Notes: generated by a model not told the origin, from the letters alone. A stretch of 8,779 nt of DNA from an uncultured beta proteobacterium (GCA_903827075.1 CAIKGX010000012.1:1-8779), one strand, 5' to 3'. Shown: positions 1 to 6,592, counted from the stretch's first letter. A program made the numbers and translations.

Positions 1-5
1 CATTC

Positions 6-197
6 ATGATAGCGATTCTTAGAAGAACTCTTCCTATTGCACTCCTAATAGCCCTTTCTGGATGTGGGGTTAGAGGACCGCTATATTTGCCAAATGTACC
101 AGCCGCTCCTGCTCCGCCCGGCGAACCAGAACCTAAGGGCACGCTCTATCCATCACCCAGCCCTGCCCTAACCAACTCCTCAACGACCGCAAAATGA
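6..197 (+). CDS. lptM: LPS assembly lipoprotein LptM (YifL family)
   Basis: This 63-residue protein is a small outer-membrane lipoprotein. In E. coli, LptM binds the LptD/LptE translocon and helps LptD reach its correct disulfide pattern. The sequence shows two arginines (R6-R7), a hydrophobic stretch (L9-L17) and a lipobox L17-S-G-C20, so mature lipoprotein would begin at C20. The residues after it, CGVRGPLYLP (20-29), match the signature of the family (CG-x-(K/R)-GPLY-x-P). The rest is low-complexity, rich in Pro, Ala and Ser, and probably a disordered periplasmic tail. Its TGA stop shares the sequence ATGA with the lysA start, so the two are probably translationally coupled. The ribosome binding site and promoter lie outside the window, because only five bases precede the ATG. 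The family call is firm on motif grounds; the function is carried over from E. coli. Confidence 0.88.
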   Translation: MIAILRRTLPIALLIALSGCGVRGPLYLPNVPAAPAPPGEPEPKGTLYPSPSPALTNSSTTAK

Positions 198-1492
198 CCA
201 GCACCGCAATTCCACTCCCACACTTGACCGGTTTTACTGAACGGGCTGGCAATTGGTACGCCGAAGAAGTTGCCTTAGCTGATCTCGCTAAAGAATTTGG
301 CACACCCCTTTATGTCTACAGCAAGAAGGCTCTTACTGAAGCCTATCATGCATACGATCGTGCCTGCGTAGATAGCAAGGGAAAACGGCGTGCGCGCATC
401 CATTACGCCATGAAAGCGAATAGCAATCTTGCAGTGATTGATTGCTTTCGCCAACTCGGTGCTGGCTTTGATTTGGTGAGTGGTGGCGAATTGGCTCGCG
501 CATTGGCTATTGGAGCCGATCCTCAAAGCCTCGTATTCGCCGGCGTTGGTAAATCTGCTCCAGAAATTGCGCAAGCTTTGAAAACAGGTGTTAAGTGTAT
601 CAACGTTGAATCCATTGCAGAACTCCATAAAATCAATCGAGTTGCAAAAGAACAAAATTGTCGCGCCCCGATTTCTTTACGCGTTAATCCTGATGTCGAT
701 GCACAGACACATCCCTATATCTCCACTGGATTAAAAGGCAATAAATTTGGCATCGCTTACCACGAGGTTTTAAAAACCTATCGCGAAGCTGCCTTACTCT
801 CTCAAATCGATATAGTTGGTATTGATTGCCATATTGGATCGCAGATCACCACAACAGCACCCTATCTAGATGCCTTAGACAAAGTTTTAGACTTAGTTGA
901 GCATCTCAAAAGGGAGGGTATTGTGATTCACCACTTAGATCTCGGTGGTGGCCTTGGAATCTCGTATAGCGACGAGACCCCTCCTGATATTACCGAGTTC
1001 ACTAATACCCTTTTGAATCATGTGGCAGAACGTGGTTTTGCGCATCTAGATATTGTTCTAGAGCCAGGAAGATCCTTGGTAGGCAATGCTGGCGTGCTTC
1101 TCACGACTGTTGAATATCTTAAGCCCGGTGCAGAAAAAAACTTCTGCATTGTTGATGCCGCCATGACCGAGCTCATGCGTCCTGCACTCTATGAGGCATA
1201 CCATAGCATCGTACCAATACAAACTAAAGCCGTTAAGAGCGCCACTTACGATATCGTCGGTCCTGTCTGTGAATCTGGCGACTGGCTTGGTAGAGATCGC
1301 ACTCTTGCGGTGGAGGAAGGTGATCTGTTAGCCATTCTGTCGGCTGGTGCCTATGGTTTTGTAATGGCGTCTAACTACAACACCAGACCTAAGCCTGCCG
1401 AAATCATGGTCGATGGCAAGGATGTTTATGTCATTCGCGCCCGGGAGAATGTCGCCAATCTTTTTGCAAGTGAAACGGTATTGCCTAAATAA
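194..1492 (+). CDS. lysA: Diaminopimelate decarboxylase
   Basis: LysA decarboxylates meso-diaminopimelate to L-lysine, the last step of lysine synthesis, in the cytoplasm with PLP. At 432 residues it has normal length for the family. Visible fold-type III PLP motifs are YAMKANSN (71-78), with K74 the expected Schiff-base lysine; the strand GFDLVSGGEL (91-100); HIGSQ (213-217); the glycine-rich phosphate-binding loop GGGLG (251-255); EPGRS (290-294); and C359-E360-S361 followed by GDWLGRDR, which supplies the catalytic cysteine from the partner subunit of the dimer. The C-terminal beta domain carries the typical YGFVMASNYN segment. The start at 194 overlaps the lptM stop by 4 nt. There is no clear Shine-Dalgarno sequence upstream, which fits coupling to lptM translation. 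A hairpin terminator follows 15 nt after the stop codon. Confidence 0.97.
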   Translation: MTSTAIPLPHLTGFTERAGNWYAEEVALADLAKEFGTPLYVYSKKALTEAYHAYDRACVDSKGKRRARIHYAMKANSNLAVIDCFRQLGAGFDLVSGGELARALAIGADPQSLVFAGVGKSAPEIAQALKTGVKCINVESIAELHKINRVAKEQNCRAPISLRVNPDVDAQTHPYISTGLKGNKFGIAYHEVLKTYREAALLSQIDIVGIDCHIGSQITTTAPYLDALDKVLDLVEHLKREGIVIHHLDLGGGLGISYSDETPPDITEFTNTLLNHVAERGFAHLDIVLEPGRSLVGNAGVLLTTVEYLKPGAEKNFCIVDAAMTELMRPALYEAYHSIVPIQTKAVKSATYDIVGPVCESGDWLGRDRTLAVEEGDLLAILSAGAYGFVMASNYNTRPKPAEIMVDGKDVYVIRARENVANLFASETVLPK

Positions 1493-1507
1493 TCCCTTCT
1501 CAGCAAT

Positions 1508-1542
1508 AAAAAACCCCGCTACATCAGCGGGGTTTTGTTTTT
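1508..1542. terminator. Bidirectional intrinsic terminator between lysA and the cytochrome c4 gene
   Basis: The stem CCCCGCT (1514-1520) pairs with AGCGGGG (1526-1532) around the 5-nt loop ACATC. On the plus strand it is followed by TTTTGTTTTT (1533-1542), and it is preceded by six A (1508-1513), which become a U-tract on the minus strand. It therefore can stop transcripts both from lysA and from the convergent cytochrome gene, whose stop codon lies at 1557-1559. Confidence 0.93.
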
Positions 1543-1556
1543 GACGCTACTGGCTT

Positions 1557-2294
1557 TTAACGCAAACCTGCCATGTAATCAGATACCGCTTTCATCTCTT
1601 GATCAGAAAGCTTGGTAGCAATAATGGTCATCTGAGCACTATTTTTACGAGTACCCTCACGGAAGGCCATTAGCTGAGCTGCAGAGTAGTCAGCCCATTG
1701 CCCACCTAAGCGGGGGTACTGAGCAGGGATACCAGCGCCTGTTGGGCTATGGCAAGCCGCACAAGCTGGCACGCCTTTAGCTGCAATGCCACCACGGTAA
1801 ATACTTTGACCAAGCTCAATCGTGTCTTTGTTTTGAGCCACACCCAAGGAAACCTCTTGTTTAACTAAATAGGCAGAAATATTGGTCATATCTTGATCGG
1901 TCAAGCTAGCGACCATGCCCATCATGACTGGATTAGCACGGCTACCATCTTTAAAGTTCTTTAGTTGCTTGGTGGTGTAAGCGGCGTGCTGAGCAGACAA
2001 CTTTGGCCAAGTAGCTGATGCGCTCTTACCATTGGCGCCATGGCAGCCTACGCAAGCCACTACGCCACGACTAGCATCACCATTGGAATAGAGTGCTTCG
2101 CCTGCTGCTAAATCGGTTTTAGGCTTGCCTGGCACTACTGGCTTGGCAGCAGCAGGCGAAGCCATAGGCGCACCCGGAGCTGCATCACTAGCAAACACAG
2201 AGGCTGAAAAGCCAGTCGCTAGAACGGTTAAGCTAAGAGCTAGAAAACTAGCGCGTAAGTTAGTTAATTTGGAGATTTGGGAGCTTTGACGCAT
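1557..2294 (-). CDS. Periplasmic dihaem cytochrome c4
   Basis: This 245-residue protein has two tandem class I cytochrome c domains, as in cytochrome c4, an electron carrier that typically feeds terminal oxidases at the periplasmic face of the inner membrane. An N-terminal hydrophobic segment ending VFA (33-35) looks like a Sec signal peptide cleaved before S36, followed by an Ala/Pro-rich linker to about residue 58. The first haem site is CVGCH (81-85), with an axial methionine probably M124 or a neighbour in the cluster M124/M125/M127. The second is CAACH (178-182), with M222 the likely axial ligand. The start is supported by AAGG at 2303-2306, eight bases upstream. The gene diverges from engB and converges on lysA. 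No cytochrome c maturation genes (ResB/CcsA type) lie between it and lysA. Which oxidase it serves cannot be told from the window. Confidence 0.92.
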   Translation of the reverse strand: MRQSSQISKLTNLRASFLALSLTVLATGFSASVFASDAAPGAPMASPAAAKPVVPGKPKTDLAAGEALYSNGDASRGVVACVGCHGANGKSASATWPKLSAQHAAYTTKQLKNFKDGSRANPVMMGMVASLTDQDMTNISAYLVKQEVSLGVAQNKDTIELGQSIYRGGIAAKGVPACAACHSPTGAGIPAQYPRLGGQWADYSAAQLMAFREGTRKNSAQMTIIATKLSDQEMKAVSDYMAGLR

Positions 2295-2361
2295 TATGTT
2301 TACCTTGGCAAAAATTCCTAAAAGTGTTTGGGCCCTACTTTTACAACCCTTTACCCAACAC

Positions 2362-2377
2362 CATGAGATATTTCATG
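2362..2377. promoter_or_regulatory. Near-perfect palindrome in the divergent cytochrome c4-engB region
   Basis: The 16-bp sequence CATGAGATATTTCATG reads the same on both strands except for one mismatched pair. It lies just upstream of the candidate engB -10 element and 68 bp from the cytochrome gene start. It is followed by two copies of TGATTTT (2376-2382 and 2386-2392) whose starts are 10 bp apart. Symmetry of this kind in a divergent promoter region fits a dimeric regulator site, but I recognise no known operator consensus. Confidence 0.35.
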
Positions 2378-2397
2378 ATTTTGCGTGATTTTACAAT
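2370..2397 (+). promoter_or_regulatory. Candidate promoter for engB-hemB
   Basis: TACAAT at 2392-2397 matches the -10 consensus at five of six positions. The best-spaced -35 candidate is the weak ATTTCA (2370-2375), 16 bp upstream and overlapping the palindrome at 2362-2377. Transcription would start near 2404, about five bases before the engB ATG. This is the only convincing -10 element I saw in the plus direction in this gap. Confidence 0.4.
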
Positions 2398-2408
2398 AGC
2401 TTCTGGAC

Positions 2409-3074
2409 ATGTCTAAACTCTTTCAAGCCCGATTCGCCACAACCGTCAATGACACCCATTGTCTGCCTGCCACACCCTTGCGTGAAGTCGCCTTTGCGGG
2501 CCGCTCAAATGCAGGCAAATCTAGCGCTATTAACGTACTTTGCAACCAAAAAAGACTCGCTTTTGCCAGTAAAACACCAGGTCGCACCCAACATATCAAC
2601 TATTTTGGCCTTTTTGCAAAAGATGATCTTTTAGCTTATTTGGTGGATTTACCTGGTTATGGCTATGCTGCCGTCAAGCATGAGACTAAATATCACTGGA
2701 ATGCCCTTCTAAGTAATTACTTGCAAGAACGGGAGCAATTGGTTGGCATGGTTCTGATTGTGGATGCTAGGCGCGGCATTACTGATCTAGATGAGCAAAT
2801 GATTCAATGGTTTGTTCCTACTGGCAAACCCATTCATATTTTGCTGAGCAAATGCGACAAGCTAAATAAAAGCGAGTGCAAACACGCGCTGGAAGCCGTC
2901 AGAAAGCAGCTGCAGCAATATGATCCCGTACTGCCTGATGGTACTGGTGACTCTCATCGACTTACGGCACAATTATTCTCAAGCACCAAACGCATTGGCC
3001 TTGAAGAGGCGGACAATATTGTCATTAAATGGTTATTTGAAGCGCAAACTCATGAAGATGAAATCCCAAGCTAA
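2409..3074 (+). CDS. engB: Ribosome biogenesis GTPase EngB (YihA/YsxC)
   Basis: EngB is an essential cytoplasmic GTPase needed for assembly of the large ribosomal subunit. The 221-residue protein shows the expected G motifs in order: P-loop GRSNAGKS (31-38), switch TPGRT (56-60), DLPG (80-83), SKCD (147-150) in the place of the usual T-K-x-D, and SSTK (191-194) for G5. The N-terminal start MSKLFQARF resembles that of Burkholderiales homologues, so I keep the ATG at 2409, although no Shine-Dalgarno sequence precedes it. A candidate promoter sits so close that the mRNA leader would be about five bases. The gene overlaps the start of hemB by 23 bp. In-frame ATGs in the other plus frame (2449-2634) are shadows. 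Confidence 0.96.
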   Translation: MSKLFQARFATTVNDTHCLPATPLREVAFAGRSNAGKSSAINVLCNQKRLAFASKTPGRTQHINYFGLFAKDDLLAYLVDLPGYGYAAVKHETKYHWNALLSNYLQEREQLVGMVLIVDARRGITDLDEQMIQWFVPTGKPIHILLSKCDKLNKSECKHALEAVRKQLQQYDPVLPDGTGDSHRLTAQLFSSTKRIGLEEADNIVIKWLFEAQTHEDEIPS

Positions 3075-4077
3075 TTCTTTACTACATTTTCCAGCACATC
3101 GTCCACGTCGTATGCGTCGTGATGATTGGTCGCGTCGGTTAATGCAAGAAAATTCCGTCAACGTGAGTGATTTTATTTATCCGGTCTTTTTATTAGAGGG
3201 CAGCAATCAATCGCAAGCGATTGCATCCATGCCTGGCATCAATCGTGTTTCGCTAGATTTACTTTTTTCGGTTGCAGAAGAATGTGTTGCCCTTGGCATT
3301 CCAGTCATGGCTCTTTTTCCAGTGATTGAATCTGATCTTAAAACACCAGATGGCAAAGAGGCTAGCAATCCCAATGGATTAATACCGGTAGCAGTTCGCG
3401 AACTCAAAAAACGCTTTCCTCATTTGGGCATCATGACGGATGTTGCGCTCGACCCGTATACCAGTCACGGTCAAGACGGCGTATTAGATTCTGAAGGTCG
3501 TATTCTGAATGATGAGACCACTGCAATCTTAGTTCAACAAGCAATCACTCAAGCGGAAGCCGGTGTTGATATCGTTGCTCCATCAGACATGATGGATGGT
3601 CGCATTGGAAAAATTCGTGAAGCGCTTGAACAAAAGAAATTGATTCATACGCGCATCATGGCCTACTCTGCTAAATATGCCTCTGCTTTTTATGGCCCTT
3701 TCCGCGATGCAGTTGGCTCCGCAAAAAACCTAGGTAAGGCAGATAAGAAAACCTACCAAATGGATTTCGCCAATGGTGACGAGGCTTTGCGGGAGATTGC
3801 CCTAGACATTAGCGAAGGCGCTGATATGGTGATGGTCAAACCTGGTATGCCTTATTTAGACATTATTCGGCGGGTAAAAGAAGAGTTCAATTACCCAACC
3901 TACGCTTATCAAGTGAGCGGTGAATACGCCATGCTCAAAGCTGCCGCACAAAATGGTTGGTTAGATCACGATGCCGTCATGATGGAATCATTGATGGCAT
4001 TTAAACGTGCTGGTGCAAATGGGGTCCTCACTTATTTTGCTCTTGAAGCGGCCCGACTACTCAAAGCTACTAAATAA
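3052..4077 (+). CDS. hemB: Porphobilinogen synthase (delta-aminolevulinic acid dehydratase), Mg type
   Basis: HemB condenses two 5-aminolevulinate molecules into porphobilinogen, the first common step of tetrapyrrole synthesis, in the cytoplasm. The reading frame is open from 2920, but homology begins only around FPAHRPRRMRR. I choose the ATG at 3052 (341 residues) because GAAG at 3039-3042 lies nine bases upstream. The ATG at 3058 (339 residues) is the alternative. On the 3052 numbering, the two Schiff-base lysines are K208 (in MAYSAKYASAFYGP) and K263 (in MVMVKPGMPYLD). The metal-site segment DVALDPYTSHGQDG (130-143) has Ala/Asp where zinc enzymes have cysteines, as in the Mg-dependent Pseudomonas aeruginosa enzyme, so catalytic zinc is not expected. 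The gene overlaps engB by 23 bp, implying co-transcription, and ends 8 nt from the convergent dsbD. Confidence 0.96.
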   Translation: MKMKSQANSLLHFPAHRPRRMRRDDWSRRLMQENSVNVSDFIYPVFLLEGSNQSQAIASMPGINRVSLDLLFSVAEECVALGIPVMALFPVIESDLKTPDGKEASNPNGLIPVAVRELKKRFPHLGIMTDVALDPYTSHGQDGVLDSEGRILNDETTAILVQQAITQAEAGVDIVAPSDMMDGRIGKIREALEQKKLIHTRIMAYSAKYASAFYGPFRDAVGSAKNLGKADKKTYQMDFANGDEALREIALDISEGADMVMVKPGMPYLDIIRRVKEEFNYPTYAYQVSGEYAMLKAAAQNGWLDHDAVMMESLMAFKRAGANGVLTYFALEAARLLKATK

Positions 4078-4085
4078 ATCTTTTT

Positions 4086-5765
4086 TTATTTAAATTCGGT
4101 CAACTGCCTTAAGCGCTCAACAAAGCGTTGAGGTGGCATATAACCAATAACACGTTGGTTTTTTAATTCCACTGAGCTTTGATCAAATAACAAAATCCCT
4201 GGTGGGCCATATAAACCAAAGCGTTTTAATAAGGCCTGATTATCAACGCTATTTTTTGTGACATCGGCTTGCAACAATACAAATTGCTTTAATTCTTTGC
4301 TTACCTCTGGATTTGCAAAAGTATTCACTTCCATTTCTTTGCAACTAATACACCAGTCTGCATAAAAATCGAGCAACACTAATTTTTGGTCTTGTTTAGC
4401 TTTGCTTAATTGCGCATCGAGTTGTGTCGGAGAGTAAATTACTACAAAAGATATTTCACCCACCTGATGTATGGTTTGACCATTGATTGTTTTAACAGAT
4501 CCAGCAGGATCATTTTTATCTAGCAATGGAGAGGCAATCCAGGCTGCAGTTGCCACTAGTAAAACGCCCAATGTACGTTGCAGCCAAATCATCCAGATAC
4601 CAGTTGATGGGATCAAAATCCTGGCCTCTACAGCAATAAAAAGGAGCGGAAGACCCATACCTAAGGCCATCACAAATAGCAGTCCAGCGCCCAGGCTCAT
4701 AGAACCAGTTTGAGCAATAAATGCTAGAACGCCTGCCAATGGAGCAGTAATACAAGGACTGGCAACTAGGGTAGAGATTCCGCCCAAAGCAAAAGCGCCC
4801 ATTACACTGCCGCCTTTTTGACGTCCCGCCAACCTATCGATATGGTGATGCCATGACTGAGGTAGGCGTAGATCATATAGGCCGAATAAACTGCCTGAAA
4901 GAGCTAACAACAATAAAGCAAATGCAGCTAGCGCAATTGGGCTTTGCAGAGCCCTTTGCACACTCCCGCCTAGGGCTGCCATGAGGATGCCGGCCAAAGC
5001 GTAGATCAGGGCCATCCCAAGCACATAAGACATTGCCAGGATGCTTGCACGCCCTTTGGAAATGGTTTTACCGCCTTGCGAGCCAAAAATCACACTCGAT
5101 AAAATGGGCAACATAGGAAGAACACAAGGTGTAAATGCCAAAGCAAGACCTAGAACAAAGAAGGCAAAAAATAGGTAGTTAGTAGAAGTACTCTCTAAGA
5201 AACGACCAATGGCGTTGACATCATCACGCTCACGCCATAAATTAGCCAAACTAAATTCAGCCTGAGATTGGACGTCTTTAGTTTGAGCTCCTTCGAGTAA
5301 CTCTGGAATAGGAGCGGCTTTGACTCCTGGCCCAGCAAGTAAAAATGTGAGCGTCATCGGTGGGTAGCAAATCCCCGCCTCAGCACAGCCCTGCAGGCCT
5401 ACTTCGACATGCATGGGCTTACCAGCTTGCGGTTTGACACCCAACAAGACCATAAACGGTTGCTTATATACCTGCAATTTTTTCTGAAAGGTCTCGTCAA
5501 ACTTTTCAATACCAACTGGTAAGGCAGGATTGATATTTACCAATGCGTTTATTTGCGGTGCAGCCCCAAATTTGAGGGATTCCCGGTAAATGTAATAGCC
5601 TTTGGCAGGCAGGAACTCAATCTCAATTTGATTGGAATTTTCTAGCCAAGTCGCCTCAACCCGAAATGCTTTTTCTGGCGACAAAAAATCAGGCCCAGCA
5701 AATACTTGAGCTGATACAAAAAGAAATAACGCAAAAAACTTAGCCAAAATAAAATGAATTCTCAT
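4086..5765 (-). CDS. dsbD: Thiol:disulfide interchange protein DsbD, short membrane core
   Basis: DsbD passes electrons from cytoplasmic thioredoxin across the inner membrane to periplasmic DsbC, DsbG and cytochrome c maturation proteins. The 559-residue protein begins with a signal peptide (to about A23). It continues with the N-terminal DsbD domain, whose redox pair is C127/C133 in GCAEAGICYPP. The membrane domain has C214 (FTPCVLP) and C338 (ASPCITAP). The C-terminal thioredoxin-like domain has C472/C475 (DWCISCK). All six redox cysteines are present. I count about six membrane helices (roughly 196-226, 241-265, 275-297, 320-350, 358-380, 391-412). E. coli DsbD has eight; helices 7 and 8 seem missing, while the linker before helix 1 is about 30 residues longer. 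The start overlaps the cutA stop as ATGA, so the two are probably coupled. No terminator hairpin follows the gene. Confidence 0.95.
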   Translation of the reverse strand: MRIHFILAKFFALFLFVSAQVFAGPDFLSPEKAFRVEATWLENSNQIEIEFLPAKGYYIYRESLKFGAAPQINALVNINPALPVGIEKFDETFQKKLQVYKQPFMVLLGVKPQAGKPMHVEVGLQGCAEAGICYPPMTLTFLLAGPGVKAAPIPELLEGAQTKDVQSQAEFSLANLWRERDDVNAIGRFLESTSTNYLFFAFFVLGLALAFTPCVLPMLPILSSVIFGSQGGKTISKGRASILAMSYVLGMALIYALAGILMAALGGSVQRALQSPIALAAFALLLLALSGSLFGLYDLRLPQSWHHHIDRLAGRQKGGSVMGAFALGGISTLVASPCITAPLAGVLAFIAQTGSMSLGAGLLFVMALGMGLPLLFIAVEARILIPSTGIWMIWLQRTLGVLLVATAAWIASPLLDKNDPAGSVKTINGQTIHQVGEISFVVIYSPTQLDAQLSKAKQDQKLVLLDFYADWCISCKEMEVNTFANPEVSKELKQFVLLQADVTKNSVDNQALLKRFGLYGPPGILLFDQSSVELKNQRVIGYMPPQRFVERLRQLTEFK

Positions 5766-6112
5766 GTCTTCGAATTTACCTCAGCTTGCACCCATTGTCC
5801 GTATAGGGGTTCATATTGCTCCGGCGTAAGGGCCAAAATTTCTGGCAGGTCATAGGGATGCTTGTCTTTAATAAAGCTGGAGATTGCCTCCCATTTGCTC
5901 GCCATCGTTTTTGCAGACAAAAGAACCTCTTTTTCCTCGCAGATGCTGCCTTCCCAGCGATATACCGATAGCACCCCCTCGGTAATCTGTACACAGGCCG
6001 CAAGATGCATCTCTACCAAGGCTTTAGCTAAGCTTGTTGCAGCCTCCATATTAGGAAGTGTAGTTAGGACTACCAAGAGATCGTCAGCTTTGACTGGGGA
6101 TTTTAGGGGCAT
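5762..6112 (-). CDS. cutA: CutA1 family divalent-cation tolerance protein
   Basis: CutA1 is a small, very stable trimeric protein of the PII-like fold. It was named from copper-tolerance mutants in E. coli; its exact role is still unsettled. The 116-residue sequence shows the family signatures LAACVQI (37-43), VYRWEG (50-55), the E-K-E-V-L-L-S-A-K-T stretch (60-69) and HPYDLPEI (85-92), and the length is normal. It sits directly upstream of dsbD with a 4-nt overlap, the same pairing as in E. coli, where dsbD was once called cutA2. No good Shine-Dalgarno sequence precedes the ATG at 6110-6112. A TATAAA box lies only six bases upstream of it, so the transcript may be leaderless. The gene follows the alpha operon terminator and so probably has its own promoter. 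Confidence 0.94.
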   Translation of the reverse strand: MPLKSPVKADDLLVVLTTLPNMEAATSLAKALVEMHLAACVQITEGVLSVYRWEGSICEEKEVLLSAKTMASKWEAISSFIKDKHPYDLPEILALTPEQYEPLYGQWVQAEVNSKT

Positions 6113-6118
6113 GTTGTA

Positions 6119-6146
6119 TTTATAACCCGTAAATGAAAAAAGCCAG
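6119..6146 (-). promoter_or_regulatory. Candidate promoter for cutA-dsbD
   Basis: On the minus strand TATAAA (6119-6124) is a good -10 element. CTGGCT (6141-6146), a weak -35 match at 16 bp spacing, is the 3' arm of the upstream terminator stem. Initiation six or seven bases past the -10 would fall at or next to the A of the cutA ATG. Confidence 0.4.
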
Positions 6147-6164
6147 ACCGAAGCCTGGCTTTTT
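6136..6164 (-). terminator. Intrinsic terminator of the alpha operon, UUCG tetraloop
   Basis: Read on the minus strand, AGCCAGGC pairs with GTCTGGCT around a TTCG loop. The stem has eight base pairs including one G-U and is closed by C-G, giving the especially stable cUUCGg tetraloop. Six T follow (6136-6141 on the plus strand). It lies 16 nt after the rplQ stop codon. Its A-tract on the other side could make it work in the plus direction as well, but no plus-strand gene ends nearby. Confidence 0.93.
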
Positions 6165-6180
6165 AACGTAACCGGGAGAC

Positions 6181-6576
6181 TTAAGCCTCTTCAGCTACAA
6201 CTGCTGTTTCTTCAACTTCTGGGCGATCAAGCAACTCAACCAAAGCCATTGGCGCATTATCACCATGACGGAAGCCAAACTTCAGAATACGAAGATAGCC
6301 ACCTGGACGTGTTGCATAACGTGGGCCGAGCTCTGTAAAGAGTTTGGTCACGATATCACGATCACGTGTGCGATTAAATGCTAGGCGACGATTTGCTAAG
6401 TTATCTTTTTTACCTAAGGTAATTAAAGGCTCAACAACCATGCGCAATTCTTTTGCTTTTGGCAAAGTGGTTTTAATCACTTCGTGCTCCAAAAGAGAAT
6501 TGGACATGTTGCGCAGCATCGCTAGGCGATGTGATGATGTTCTATTAAGTTTGCGTAAGCCGTTTCCGTGACGCAT
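6181..6576 (-). CDS. rplQ: 50S ribosomal protein L17
   Basis: L17 is a component of the large ribosomal subunit. The 131-residue protein begins with the strongly conserved MRHGNGLRKLNR and contains HRLAMLRNM (16-24), TTLPKAKELR (36-45) and, near the end, GYLRILKFGFRHGDNAPMA. The last 12 or so residues are an acidic, Ala/Val-rich tail, a little longer than in E. coli (127 residues). AGGA at 6583-6586 lies six bases upstream of the ATG, within the 16-nt gap after rpoA, so the gene is clearly read from the same transcript. It is the last gene of the alpha operon, as in E. coli, and is followed by a strong terminator. Confidence 0.98.
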   Translation of the reverse strand: MRHGNGLRKLNRTSSHRLAMLRNMSNSLLEHEVIKTTLPKAKELRMVVEPLITLGKKDNLANRRLAFNRTRDRDIVTKLFTELGPRYATRPGGYLRILKFGFRHGDNAPMALVELLDRPEVEETAVVAEEA

Positions 6577-6592
6577 GATGCTTCCTTTCTAA

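Noticed and set aside
275..655. 126-codon open frame on the minus strand inside lysA
   Set aside because: It is fully antisense to a well conserved lysA, has no recognisable domain and no ribosome binding site that I could see, so it is a shadow frame.
2920..3051. 44-codon N-terminal extension of the hemB frame
   Set aside because: It lies wholly inside engB, has no homology to HemB, and conserved HemB sequence begins only after 3052.
3207..3407. 66-codon minus-strand frame inside hemB
   Set aside because: It is antisense to conserved HemB sequence and has no supporting start signal or domain.
4078..4091. T-run after hemB as an intrinsic terminator
   Set aside because: No inverted repeat precedes the T-run within the last 40 bases of hemB, so I do not call it a terminator.
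4410..4600. Frameshift or sequencing error as the cause of the short DsbD membrane core
   Set aside because: The frame stays open through the region, the flanking segments align in one frame, and the intervening polar linker reads as plausible protein; a clean deletion is simpler.
4483..4755. Two open frames (plus 4483-4713, minus 4516-4755) over dsbD
   Set aside because: Both overlap the membrane-helix coding part of dsbD, whose redox motifs are intact in the main frame; neither resembles a known protein.
5776..6125. Open frames over cutA on both strands (minus 5776-6003, plus 5862-6125)
   Set aside because: cutA has clear family motifs along its whole length, and these frames are its shadows.
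6344..6571. 75-codon plus-strand frame opposite rplQ
   Set aside because: It is antisense to L17 and its composition mirrors that gene; there is no sign of independent coding.
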